Source: Vulgatibacter incomptus
Lineage (GTDB): Bacteria > Myxococcota > Myxococcia > Myxococcales > Vulgatibacteraceae
Direction: 5' to 3'
NCBI RefSeq assembly: GCF_001263175.1
Contig: NZ_CP012332.1
Span: 2,477,501 to 2,541,500, forward strand
Length of the DNA stretch: 64,000 bases
Shown piece after piece: positions 43,776-53,051 of the stretch. How positions within the stretch are numbered: position 1 is the stretch's first letter; the number at the start of each line of letters is the position of its first letter. A model generated the notes under the pieces. The model worked only from the letters and a program-made list of their open reading frames with translations, was not told the DNA's origin and did no database searches. The translations under genes and the position numbers were made by a program.

Positions 43776-44888
43776 CTAGCCGATGGCGAGATGGAACCGG
43801 TCGTCGGCGTTGTCGGCCGCGTCGTCCTCCTGCCGACGGCGCCGGAGCTCCGCCCAGGTCTCGTCGGAGATCGCCGCGAACGCACGGACCGCCTCCGGAT
43901 CGAACTGGGTGCCGGAGCAGCGGAGGATCTCGCCGCGGGCCGTGTTCCAGTTCGTGCCCTTTCGATAGGGCCGATCGCAGAGCATCGCGTCGAGGGTGTC
44001 GGCGATCGCGAAGATCCGGGCGCCCAGCGGGATCTCGTTGCCTCGAAGGCCGTGGGGATAGCCCTTGCCGTCGAAGCGCTCCTGGTGGGAGAGGACGATC
44101 TGCGACGGATGCTCGAGGAAACGGATGCCCCGGAGGATCTGGAAGCCGATCTCCGGATGGCGGCGCATCTCCTGCCACTCCGCGGGCGTGAGGGGGCCCG
44201 GCTTGAGCAGGATCGCGTCGGGGACGCCGATCTTGCCGATGTCGTGGAGGAGCGCTCCCCGGCAGATCTCGCCGAGCTCGGGGCCGCGGACCCCCATCTG
44301 CTCGGCGATGGCGCGAGTGTAGCGGACCACCCGCTGCGAATGATCGGAGGTCTCGTGCTCGCGCGCGTCGAGGGCGGCGACGAGGGCGGAGAGCGTGTGC
44401 GTGTACGCCACTTCCACGGCGCGGAGGGCGCCCTGGAGCTCGGTGGTCTTCTCCTCCACCCGCTGCTCCAGCTTGAGCTGGTACCGCCGGCGGGCGAGGT
44501 CGATCCGGCGCCTTCCGAGGGCGCGCTCGATCGAGCGGATGAGCTCGGTGAGCTTCGGCGGCTTGAGCAGGTAGTCGGCCGCCCCCCTGCGGAGGCACTC
44601 GACGGCGCTCTCGGTGTCGCCGAAGCCCGTCAGCATGATCACCGCGATGTCGGGGTGCTCCCGCCGCAGCCGATCGAGAAGCCAGAGACCGTCGCGAGCC
44701 GGCATTTTCAAATCGCAGATCGCGAGATCCGGCTCGGTGATCGCCACGTGGGCGAGAGCGCTCTCGGCGTCCGCCACGGTCATGCAGCGGTAGCCCTCCT
44801 CGACGAGGAGAGCGGAGAGGACGTCGCGCACCGCCGGATCGTCGTCGACGATCAGGATGCTCGGAGCATGGGGAGGAGCCGGCTGCAT
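43776..44888 (-). CDS. response regulator with HD-GYP phosphodiesterase domain
   Basis: This 370-residue protein has a receiver domain with Asp59 in 'PDLAICDLKMPARDG' (about 9-125), a coiled linker, and an HD-GYP domain. The metal and signature residues are present: 'REHETSDHSQRVVRYTRAIA', 'GALLHDIGKIGVPDAILLKPG' and 'HQERFDGKGYPHGLRGNEIP'. HD-GYP proteins hydrolyse cyclic di-GMP to control motility or adhesion. The ATG at 44888 was chosen over an upstream in-frame codon that would lie almost at the transcription start. A good promoter is 50 bases upstream. The cognate kinase is not adjacent. Confidence 0.9.
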   Translation of the reverse strand: MQPAPPHAPSILIVDDDPAVRDVLSALLVEEGYRCMTVADAESALAHVAITEPDLAICDLKMPARDGLWLLDRLRREHPDIAVIMLTGFGDTESAVECLRRGAADYLLKPPKLTELIRSIERALGRRRIDLARRRYQLKLEQRVEEKTTELQGALRAVEVAYTHTLSALVAALDAREHETSDHSQRVVRYTRAIAEQMGVRGPELGEICRGALLHDIGKIGVPDAILLKPGPLTPAEWQEMRRHPEIGFQILRGIRFLEHPSQIVLSHQERFDGKGYPHGLRGNEIPLGARIFAIADTLDAMLCDRPYRKGTNWNTARGEILRCSGTQFDPEAVRAFAAISDETWAELRRRRQEDDAADNADDRFHLAIG

Positions 44889-44939
44889 GATCAAGCGTCC
44901 TGGGGGATCGGCCGCGGGTGAGAACGGCAACCGGCGCAC

Positions 44940-44969
44940 ATTTTACCCGCGGTGCGAGCCACCTTTCAA
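44940..44969 (-). promoter_or_regulatory. sigma-70-type promoter of the HD-GYP gene
   Basis: On the minus strand TTGAAA, an 18-base spacer and TAAAAT are visible. The predicted start near 44933 gives a leader of about 45 bases to the ATG at 44888. The gap 44889-45195 otherwise contains only the clpX terminator. Confidence 0.6.
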
Positions 44970-45084
44970 CCGGTCGTCTCGCATTCTCCACAGCCGATCC
45001 GAGCCATGGAGTGACGAAAGCGCGCCACGTTCCCCACATCCCGGTGACTCCGGGGCACGCAGGAAACGGGCGCGCAGAGCGTAT

Positions 45085-45122
45085 GAAGAAACCGGCCCCG
45101 CCAGGGCGGGCCCGATTTCTTC
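45085..45122 (-). terminator. Rho-independent terminator after clpX
   Basis: GAAGAAA at 45085 and TTTCTTC at 45116 close a long GC-rich stem around a short loop. On the minus strand the stem ends in GGTTTCTTC. It lies 75 bases after the clpX stop. Confidence 0.65.
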
Positions 45123-45195
45123 AGCCGCGCTCCGCGCGGAAACGCTCTTCTTTTCGTTTGCTCCGCCTACGGCTCCGCGCGAGCGCCATGAGCGC

Positions 45196-46473
<1,278 letters not shown>

Positions 46474-46664
46474 GTTCGCCTCCGGGCTCCCCCGCTGGGA
46501 GAAGCGCCCTTACAAACCCTACTACAGGCCATCAACGGCCGATATTCGTTCGTGCCACGAGCGGAGCCCGTCACGATCCAAGTATAAGCCGCGGCAGCGG
46601 CCGAACCCATGGAACCTTGGGCGAGGGGCGGGGCCGGAAGGCCCCATCCGGGGGGCCCGAACGA

Positions 46665-46703
46665 GCCGCACCCCGTCTCGAGTAATCCCTCGACCGGTGC
46701 GGC
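46665..46703. repeat. inverted repeat downstream of 46705 gene
   Basis: GCCGCACC and GGTGCGGC form a perfect 8-bp stem one base beyond the stop of the minus-strand gene. It could be a weak terminator, though no T tract follows. A second GGGGCC/GGCCCC hairpin is at 46630-46645. Confidence 0.35.
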
Positions 46704-46704
46704 G

Positions 46705-47316
46705 CTAGCCGCAGAGCCCCTCGACGTCTTCCGCGAGGGCCGCGGCCCTCTCGGCGATCGCGCGGGGGATGCGCGACGAGCCGCCCAGGTCCCTGGCCAG
46801 CTTGCGCGCCTGGGCCGCGAAACGCCGCAGCTCCAGATCCACCGGCGGCTCCTCGGGCTCCGGCTCCGGGAAGCGCTTCGCGAGCTCGCGCTTGAGGTCC
46901 GCCGCCTCTACCGGGCGCTCCCAGAGCGACTCGCGAACGTCGCGATAGGCGGCCTCGTCGAGCTGGCCCCGCTCCTCCGCACGGGAGAGGACCTCGATCA
47001 CCTCGACCGGGGGGACCTTGCGAGCGGTCTCCTCGTCGTCCAGCGCCTCGGGCTCGTGCTTGGCCAGGAAGCCGTAGCTCGTCACGAGCTTCTGGGCCGT
47101 GGCCTTCTTGATCCGCAGCTCCTTGGCGCAATAGGCCTCGAAGGTCGCGAAGCCCCACTCCTGCCAGCTCCCCTCGCCGCGCACGCGCACCAGGTGTCGC
47201 GCGAGGTCGAGCCAGGAGGCCTTGAACCGCCTGGCGCTCTCCTGCACGGCGGCTCGGAAGCTACCTTCCGGGATCCGATCGATCGCCTGATCGTTTGCCA
47301 CCTTCGCCGCCTGCAT
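46705..47316 (-). CDS. hypothetical protein, helical, no recognised family
   Basis: This 203-residue cytoplasmic protein starts MQAAKVANDQAIDRIPEGSF at the ATG at 47316 after GGGAG. An in-frame start 23 codons earlier has no RBS. The middle 'WGFATFEAYCAKELRIKKATAQKLVTSYGFLAK' looks like a helix-turn-helix-like segment. The C-terminal part is rich in charged residues ('RFPEPEPEEPPVDLELRRF'). It might bind nucleic acid, but I cannot name a family. It probably has its own promoter in the 100 bp upstream. Confidence 0.7.
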   Translation of the reverse strand: MQAAKVANDQAIDRIPEGSFRAAVQESARRFKASWLDLARHLVRVRGEGSWQEWGFATFEAYCAKELRIKKATAQKLVTSYGFLAKHEPEALDDEETARKVPPVEVIEVLSRAEERGQLDEAAYRDVRESLWERPVEAADLKRELAKRFPEPEPEEPPVDLELRRFAAQARKLARDLGGSSRIPRAIAERAAALAEDVEGLCG

Positions 47317-47419
47317 CCGCTGCTCCCTTCGAACGGGTCGGAATGTAACAGCAAGGTCCGACGATGGGCGGCCGATCGTCCCCACCCCGGGCGAAAAACT
47401 GCGCAGGTTCGGCCCGCCG

Positions 47420-48304
47420 TCAGCCGTTCACCCGGAAGGAGAGCGAGACCGAGGGACGCTCGCCCTCGAACTTCGGGAAGCTCCACTGGCCCAGCTTCTC
47501 CGCCATGCAGTCGTGGAGCGGGCCGCTCGCGTAGCCGGCGCGGTCGATCCAGAGCTTCACGACCCTGCCCTGGTTGCCGACCGTGAACGTGAAAGGAACC
47601 TCGCCGCGGAAGGAGGGCTCTCGGGCTACTTGCTCCTTCAGGCAGGGGAAGAGCTTCGCCTGGTTGGCCGCGACCACCGCATGGATCGCCCCGCGATCGT
47701 ATTTCGACTCGACGGCCAGGCCGTCCTTTTCGGCAGGCATCGGGGATCCCGCGGGGCCCGCGGGACGAGACGCCTTCGACGGGCGAGGCGCAGCCTTTCC
47801 ACCGGTCGCCGCCGGCTCGTCTTCCGCGTACTCCAGATCCTCGTCGCCCAGCGACCGCGCGTCGGGCCGCAAGGCCACCAGCGGAGGCGACGCGACGATC
47901 TCGAGGTCCGCGAGCTCCTCGTAGCTCTTCTCGAAGAGGTGTGCGCGGGCCGCCCAGAGCACCGCCGCCACTGCGCCGACGGACGCCACCGTCCCGAGGG
48001 CGAGGAGCGCCGCCAGCCGCGCCATCCGCCGCCGGGACCGCTTCCGCTGCTCCTCGCGCGCCTGGGCCTCGACCCGGGTTCGCGCCGACGCCTTCGCGGC
48101 GTGGGTCATGAAGACCGTGGTCTCGGTCATGGGCGAGAACGCGCCGCCCTCGCGCGCCACCAGGGTGTCGCTCGGCAGGTCCCCGCGCTCGAGCTTGTCC
48201 ACGAGCATCGCCTCGGGGATCGGGCCGAAGACGAGATCTCCCTGCTTGAAGAGCCACTCGCTCTCCGGCTCCGGAGCTGCGATTTTCCGCGCGGGCGCCG
48301 CCAT
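47420..48304 (-). CDS. GYF-domain membrane protein with AgmX/TonB-like C-terminus
   Basis: This 294-residue protein starts at the ATG at 48304 after GGAGGGG. Residues 16-60 are a GYF_2-like domain ('EWLFKQGDLVFGPIPEAMLVDKLERGDL'). A basic stretch (86-94) precedes one membrane helix at about 96-118. A Pro/Ala linker leads to a C-terminal domain (about 205-294) with two Cys ('KLFPCLKEQV', 'LHDCMAEKLGQWSFPKFEGE') of the AgmX/PglI type. AgmX-like proteins belong to myxobacterial gliding-motility and polarity gene sets. The same domain occurs in many envelope proteins, so a motility role is only a suggestion. Confidence 0.8.
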   Translation of the reverse strand: MAAPARKIAAPEPESEWLFKQGDLVFGPIPEAMLVDKLERGDLPSDTLVAREGGAFSPMTETTVFMTHAAKASARTRVEAQAREEQRKRSRRRMARLAALLALGTVASVGAVAAVLWAARAHLFEKSYEELADLEIVASPPLVALRPDARSLGDEDLEYAEDEPAATGGKAAPRPSKASRPAGPAGSPMPAEKDGLAVESKYDRGAIHAVVAANQAKLFPCLKEQVAREPSFRGEVPFTFTVGNQGRVVKLWIDRAGYASGPLHDCMAEKLGQWSFPKFEGERPSVSLSFRVNG

Positions 48305-48375
48305 CTGCTTTTTCCCCTCCCCAAGTCGAGTACTCGACGATAGCACGGCGGTCCGGCCCGGAGTACGTTCCGGCG

Positions 48376-49221
48376 GTGGGAAACAAACGATGCTACGCGC
48401 TCCTCTGCGCCTATGACGGAGGCGCCTTCTCCGGCTTCCAGCGGCAGCCCCCGCTGCCGACCGTCCAGGGCGCCCTGGAGGACGCGCTCCTCGCCATCGG
48501 CTGCAAGGTGCGGATCGAGGGCGGCGGCAGGACCGACGCCGGCGTCCACGCTCGCCGGCAGGTGGTGACCTTCCGTACCGCGATGGAGCTCCCCGTCGGC
48601 GAGCTCCCTGCCCTGCTCGCGCCGCACCTCCCCGAAGGCCTGCAGGTCCCCGACGCCGTGCAGCCGCCCTGGTCCTTCCACGCCCGGTTCTCGGCGGTCG
48701 GCAAGGTCTATCGCTATCGGATCGCGGCGGTGGCCGAGCCGAGCGAGGAGGACCGCCGCTTCGCCTGGGCGCTCCCCGATCTCCGGGGCTTCCCGGACGT
48801 CACGGGCCCGGTGCTGGAGCTCGACGAGGGCGCGATGCGGTCGGTGCTCACGACCTGTACCGGGCGTCACGACTTCTCGAACCTGGTCCACCCCAACGCG
48901 GAGGGCGACCGAAAGCGGCTGCTCACCCGGGCGGAGCTTCGCTCCACCTCCGAGCGGGGAGGGACGACCTACGAGATCACCTTCGGGTCGCCAGGGTTCA
49001 TCCGCCACCAGCTCCGCAACATCGTCGGCGTCGCGGTGTCGGCAGGCCTGGGCAAGCTCCCGCCCGGCCTCCTGGAGCAGCTCCTGTCCGGACAGGGCGA
49101 TAGGTGGCGCGGGCCGCGTGCCCCGGGCAGGGGCCTCTGCCTCTGGGAGATCCAGTACCGCCGCGGCGAGGATCCGTTCCGGCGCGCGGACGCTCAATCG
49201 AGCGAGCCCGAGCCTCGGTAG
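48376..49221 (+). CDS. truA: tRNA pseudouridine synthase A
   Basis: This 281-residue enzyme modifies U38-40 of tRNA anticodon arms. It starts MGNKRCYALLCAYDGGAFSGFQRQP from a GTG. The catalytic Asp is in 'IEGGGRTDAGVHARRQVVTF'. 'VYRYRIAAVAEPSEEDRRFAW' and 'FIRHQLRNIVGVAV' are further family blocks. It is head-to-head with the GYF-domain gene and monocistronic. Confidence 0.94.
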   Translation: MGNKRCYALLCAYDGGAFSGFQRQPPLPTVQGALEDALLAIGCKVRIEGGGRTDAGVHARRQVVTFRTAMELPVGELPALLAPHLPEGLQVPDAVQPPWSFHARFSAVGKVYRYRIAAVAEPSEEDRRFAWALPDLRGFPDVTGPVLELDEGAMRSVLTTCTGRHDFSNLVHPNAEGDRKRLLTRAELRSTSERGGTTYEITFGSPGFIRHQLRNIVGVAVSAGLGKLPPGLLEQLLSGQGDRWRGPRAPGRGLCLWEIQYRRGEDPFRRADAQSSEPEPR

Positions 49222-49233
49222 CGTGTGAGGAAA

Positions 49234-49262
49234 GCGGGCCCGCCGGGAGCTGGGCCCGTTGG
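49234..49262. terminator. possible bidirectional terminator
   Basis: CGGGCCC (49235) pairs with GGGCCCG (49252) around a ten-base loop between convergent genes. On the minus strand CTTTCC follows. Confidence 0.4.
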
Positions 49263-49264
49263 GT

Positions 49265-49807
49265 TCAGCCCGGATCCCCGAAGCGGAGCTGAAGGCCCAA
49301 TCCCACGTCGAAACCGACCTGGAGGCCGTCGCCGTAGGCCGCAGAGCCGCCGGTGGCGACGAAGAGGCCCGCGTTCTCGGAGAGCTCGTACTGTACGCCG
49401 ACGCCCAGGCGCGCGCCGGCGCCCCAGACCGGGAGGAGACGGGCGAAGGCGCCGATATCGAAGAAGGTCTTCCACTCGTCGTAACCGGCAAAGACACGGT
49501 ACGCGAGGTAGGGCGCCACGAGCCTCGTCCCCTCGTCCGGGCCCGTGCCGATCCGCAGGCCCAGGATGCCCTCCCCTCCCTCGTCGGAAGCGGGGAGCCC
49601 GAAGGCCAGGTCGGCGAAGGCGCCAGGCTCGGAGGAGGTGCGATCCGAGGACTTGCGCCCCGAGAGCACGAGGTGCTCGAAGCCGGACGTCAACGTCAGC
49701 GAGGGCTGATCGCGGTGGTCGAGGATGGGGAGGTACGAGACCGCCTGGCCGCTGGCGGGTAGCGCGAACCCCACCGTGATCAAGGCGATGGCGAGCCCGA
49801 GCCTCAC
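49265..49807 (-). CDS. small outer-membrane beta-barrel-like protein
   Basis: This 180-residue protein starts from a GTG at 49807 that overlaps the larE stop (GTGA), so it is translationally coupled. The signal peptide MRLGLAIALITVGFALPASGQA is clear. The mature chain alternates in a beta-barrel fashion ('LTLTSGFEHLVLSG', 'LVAPYLAYRVFAGYDEW', 'ARLGVGVQYELSENAGLFVATGG') and ends 'VGFDVGLGLQLRFG'. A lipid A deacylase- or OmpA-like 8-strand barrel is possible. No function is known to me. Confidence 0.7.
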   Translation of the reverse strand: MRLGLAIALITVGFALPASGQAVSYLPILDHRDQPSLTLTSGFEHLVLSGRKSSDRTSSEPGAFADLAFGLPASDEGGEGILGLRIGTGPDEGTRLVAPYLAYRVFAGYDEWKTFFDIGAFARLLPVWGAGARLGVGVQYELSENAGLFVATGGSAAYGDGLQVGFDVGLGLQLRFGDPG

Positions 49808-50676
49808 GGGAGGACCGGGAGGGAAACGGGGATCGCCCGGCTCATGCCTTCGTGGAGGCTTCCGGTGCGGAACGGCGCCAGATCCAGCGCCACGAAGCGG
49901 AAGCCCGCGGCCTTGATCGAGCGGTCCATTGCCTCCCGGAGCGCCGCGTCGGCGAGGAGGCGGGGGAGCTCCTCCCCTCCCAGCTCGACCCGCGCGACCT
50001 CGCGGTGGTAGCGCACCCGGAAGATCCGGAAGCCCAGATCCTGCATCGCCTCTTCCGCACGGGCGACTTGGCCGAGGCGCTCCTCGGTGACCTCCGTGCC
50101 GTAGGGGATCCGCGACGCGAGGCAGGCGAGCTGCGGCTTGTCCCAGGTGGACAGGCCCAGGCGGTGGGACCAGGCGCGGATCTCGTCCTTGCCGAGGCCT
50201 GCCAGGAGCAACGGCGAGATTACGCGATGCTCGTCGCCGGCCACCCGGCCCGGGCGGTGGCCGCCGGCCTCGTCGGCGTTGAATCCGTCGAGGATCGCGT
50301 CGATCCCGCGCTCGTCGGCGACCTTTCGACACAGGTCGTAGAGCTCGCTCTTACAGAAGTAGCAGCGGTCGACCGGATTCTTGGCGTAGTTGGGGTCGTC
50401 GATCTCGGAGGAGGCGACGACCACGTGCTCCGCGCCAAGCTCGGCGGCGAAGCGCTCCGCCGCCGCCCGCTCGCGCGGCGCGACGGACGGCGAGATCGCG
50501 GTGAGGGCGATGGCCTTGGACCCCAGCTCCTCGAGCGCCACCTTGAGGACGAGCGCCGAGTCGACGCCCCCAGAGAAAGCGACGATGGCGCTCGGCTGCG
50601 CGCGGATGATCCCGCGCATCTTCTCGAGCTTGCCGGCGCTGGCTTCGCAGAGCGCAGAGACTTCGGACTCGTTCAT
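49804..50676 (-). CDS. larE: LarE-type ATP-dependent sacrificial sulfur transferase
   Basis: This 290-residue PP-loop enzyme adenylates its substrate and donates sulfur, in known cases to the nickel-pincer cofactor precursor of lactate racemase. The PP-loop is 'AFSGGVDSALV' (33-43). 'NPVDRCYFCKSELYDLC' contains Cys105 and Cys108. The sulfur-donor position corresponds to Cys185 in 'PQLACLASRIPYG'. No larA, larB or larC lies in the window, so the acceptor here is unknown. It is followed by the coupled barrel protein and lies near TusA and E1-like genes. Confidence 0.87.
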   Translation of the reverse strand: MNESEVSALCEASAGKLEKMRGIIRAQPSAIVAFSGGVDSALVLKVALEELGSKAIALTAISPSVAPRERAAAERFAAELGAEHVVVASSEIDDPNYAKNPVDRCYFCKSELYDLCRKVADERGIDAILDGFNADEAGGHRPGRVAGDEHRVISPLLLAGLGKDEIRAWSHRLGLSTWDKPQLACLASRIPYGTEVTEERLGQVARAEEAMQDLGFRIFRVRYHREVARVELGGEELPRLLADAALREAMDRSIKAAGFRFVALDLAPFRTGSLHEGMSRAIPVSLPVLP

Positions 50677-50709
50677 CGCCGGCCTTCTACCACGGGCAGG
50701 CCGGCGGGC

Positions 50710-51966
50710 CTACCGTCGCGACGGCTTCGCGACCTTGGCTGCCGCGGACTTCGGCGCGGTCTTCCGGCCGGTCTCGGGCGGAGTCTTCGCTGCCGCCTTT
50801 TCCGCGGCAGGCTTCGCCGCCTTGGCCGGAGCCGACTTCGCGGCGGCGGGCTTCGACGCCTTGGCAGGAGCCGCCTTCGCCGCGGCCGGCTTCGAGGCCT
50901 TGGCGGGCGCCGCCTTCGCCTCGGCAGGCTTCGGCGCCTTGGCGGGAGCCGTCTTCGCCTCGGCCGGCTTCGACGCCTTGGCGGAAGCCGCCTTCGCGTC
51001 GGCGGGCTTCGAGGCCTTGGCAGGAGCCGCCTTCGCTTCGGCGGGCTTCGACGCCTTGGCGGGAGGGGTCTTCGCCACTGCCGGCTTCGCCGCCTTGGCA
51101 GGAGCAGCCTTCGCCGCGGCAGGCTTCTCCACCTTGGCCGAACCCTCCTTCGCGGCTGCAGGCTTCGACGCCTTCGCGGCCGCTGCGGGCTTCGCCGATT
51201 CAGCCTGCTTCGACGCCTTCGCAGGCGCCGCCCTGGCCTCCGCGGGCTTGGACGCCTTGGCCGGACGAGCCTTCGCGCCAGCGGCCTGCGACGCGTCCGC
51301 CGGCTCGACCGGGAGTCGCATCTGGATGGCCGCGACGGGCTTGGCCTTGGCCTTCTTCGCCTTCGGCGGCTCGGGGACGGCCTGGATCTCGACAGGCGGA
51401 GCGCTGCCGTTCACGAGCACGTCGCGATCCTGCTGGGTGATGTAGCCGAGGTTCGCGAGGCGATCGAAGACCTGCGCCGCAACCGCCTCCACCCCGCCGA
51501 CTCCCATGTCGACCTGGATCTCCGGGCTCACCGGCGGCTCGTAGGGGGACTGGACCCCGACCACGTCCTGCAGCTCGCCGGCGAGGGCGCGCCGGTAGAT
51601 CCCGCGGGTGTCGCGCTCCAGCAGCGTCTCGAAGGGGCTGTCGACGAAGAGCTCGACGAAGCGCCCGATGGCGCGGCGCTGCTCGTCCCGGACCTCGCGA
51701 TGGGGGCTGACCGACGCCACCACCGGGATCGCGCCGCTGCGCGTCAGCAGGCGCGCCACCCAGCCGAGGAGCCGAACGTTGCGGTCGCGGATCTCGTTGC
51801 TGGCGTCAGGGCCTTCGGGCGCGAGATCCTCGAGCTCGCTCATGTCGAGGAGCTCGACCCGCCGTCCGATCAGTGGAAACCGCCGAGCCACGTAGCTTGC
51901 GAGCGTGCTCTTCCCCGCGCCGCTCATACCCGTCAACCAGAGGGTGAATCCCTGCTGCGTCTCCAT
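50710..51966 (-). CDS. adenylylsulfate-kinase-like protein with histone-H1-like tail
   Basis: This 418-residue protein has an N-terminal APS-kinase (CysC) fold of about 180 residues. Its P-loop is 'TGMSGAGKSTLA' (12-23), and 'DRNVRLLGWVARLLTRSGAIPVVASVSPHREVRDEQR' and 'EPPVSPEIQVDMG' follow the family. APS kinase phosphorylates adenylylsulfate to PAPS. From about 200 to 418 the chain is a basic tail of Ala, Lys and Pro built on a 13-residue repeat AKASKPAEAKAAP. The tail resembles bacterial histone H1-like proteins and may bind nucleic acid or polyphosphate. No sulfate-reduction genes are adjacent. Confidence 0.8.
   Translation of the reverse strand: METQQGFTLWLTGMSGAGKSTLASYVARRFPLIGRRVELLDMSELEDLAPEGPDASNEIRDRNVRLLGWVARLLTRSGAIPVVASVSPHREVRDEQRRAIGRFVELFVDSPFETLLERDTRGIYRRALAGELQDVVGVQSPYEPPVSPEIQVDMGVGGVEAVAAQVFDRLANLGYITQQDRDVLVNGSAPPVEIQAVPEPPKAKKAKAKPVAAIQMRLPVEPADASQAAGAKARPAKASKPAEARAAPAKASKQAESAKPAAAAKASKPAAAKEGSAKVEKPAAAKAAPAKAAKPAVAKTPPAKASKPAEAKAAPAKASKPADAKAASAKASKPAEAKTAPAKAPKPAEAKAAPAKASKPAAAKAAPAKASKPAAAKSAPAKAAKPAAEKAAAKTPPETGRKTAPKSAAAKVAKPSRR
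50785..51261. repeat. 39-bp degenerate coding repeat array
   Basis: The tail of the APS-kinase-like gene is an array of about ten imperfect 39-bp units encoding AKASKPAEAKAAP. Such arrays can change length by slippage or recombination. Confidence 0.75.
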
Positions 51967-52159
51967 GATGCCTCCGAAGCGTCGTCGAACCCCATTCGCG
52001 GATCGGCATTGCCTCGGGATGGGTCGCCTGCTGGCGGCCCGGCAGAGTGCGGCAGATCCTTGATTTATCGACGTTTATACCGGACCTCCACGCCGAGTGC
52101 AAGATGGGGCCACTCGGTGGCCCGGCTCCGAGGCGGCCGGGCGAGCCCCCGATACCTGC

Positions 52160-52810
52160 CTACGCCCCGGCGGTGATACACGCGCCGGATGCGACGGGCT
52201 CGTGGTTGCAGGCCGGGAGGCTGCTGGCGGCGCCGCCATCCCACGCCCACAATCCGGCGACGGGCGCTTCGATGCCGAGGATCGCGGCGAGCGCGCGGCT
52301 GGCTGCCAGGGAGCCGGCGAGGGACGCGGCCTCCGGCGACGCGGGCAGGCCGGGACGCAGCGGCGGGCAGGCCGAACACGGCAGCCGGGCGCCCGGCTCG
52401 AGCCAGCCGACCACAGCGGCCTCCCCCGCCGCGGCGGCAACGAGCACGGGTCCTTCGCCAAGCCAAAGCTCGGTCGAATCGTCCGTGATCCGCGCGCTGG
52501 AAGTCTCGATCGACGCCGCCACGTCCGGATTGAAAGCCGAGAGGGCCGAGGCGGCCGCCCGGTCCCGGGGCCGCCCGGAATCCTCCGCCCCGAGGAGCGG
52601 AAGGAGGCCGGTCGCCGGCACGGGACGGGGGTCGGAGAGGATCAGCCGCCCGACGCCGGCCAGGCCGAGGTAGGTCACCGCCCAGCAGCCGACCTCGCCG
52701 AGGCCGGAGACGTGGATCCGCGACGAGAGGATCTTCTCCTGGCCGACGCCCCCTACCTCCTGGAGGAGGATGTGGCGGGCGTAGCGCTCGATCTGCGGAT
52801 CGTCCAGCAC
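52160..52810 (-). CDS. degenerate E1-like (ThiF/MoeB-type) protein
   Basis: This 216-residue protein begins like MoeB/ThiF: 'IERYARHILLQEVGGVGQEKIL' then a Rossmann 'VSGLGEVGCWAVTYLGLAGVGRLILSD'. After that Asp, the conserved D-x-V-x-x-SNLxRQ stretch is missing and replaced by 'PRPVPATGLLPLLG'. The remainder is Ala-rich and keeps only one 'PCSACPPLRPG' Cys pair. Adenylation activity is therefore unlikely. It starts one base after the stop of the TusA-like gene. It may act as a pseudo-enzyme partner of the complete E1-like protein two genes upstream. Confidence 0.72.
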   Translation of the reverse strand: MLDDPQIERYARHILLQEVGGVGQEKILSSRIHVSGLGEVGCWAVTYLGLAGVGRLILSDPRPVPATGLLPLLGAEDSGRPRDRAAASALSAFNPDVAASIETSSARITDDSTELWLGEGPVLVAAAAGEAAVVGWLEPGARLPCSACPPLRPGLPASPEAASLAGSLAASRALAAILGIEAPVAGLWAWDGGAASSLPACNHEPVASGACITAGA

Positions 52811-52811
52811 G

Positions 52812-53051
52812 CTATCGCTTCTTTCTGAGGACGAGGCGGTGCTCGCCGTCGGCGTGGCCGGGCCCGCTGGAGACGAGCTCGTGCCCTTCGCCGGCGGCGC
52901 TCCGCGGGATGTTTCGCAGCGGCTCGTCGCCCCGCAGCAGCACCTCGAGGAGCGCGCCCGAGTCGACCCGCTCGAGGGCGAGCTTCACGCGCACCCAGGT
53001 CATCGGGCAGACGTGTGCGCGGATGTCCACCGATGTCAGCTGTTCGCTCAT
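52812..53051 (-). CDS. TusA/SirA-family sulfur carrier
   Basis: This 79-residue protein fits the family size. The motif 'DIRAHVCPMTWVRVKLALERV' contains the CPxxxxR signature with Cys15 as the persulfide site. 'LLEVLLRGDEPLRNIPRSAAGEGH' follows. TusA proteins relay sulfur to tRNA thiolation, molybdopterin or other targets. Its start overlaps the stop of the upstream E1-like gene (ATGA), so the three genes are coupled. Confidence 0.87.
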   Translation of the reverse strand: MSEQLTSVDIRAHVCPMTWVRVKLALERVDSGALLEVLLRGDEPLRNIPRSAAGEGHELVSSGPGHADGEHRLVLRKKR

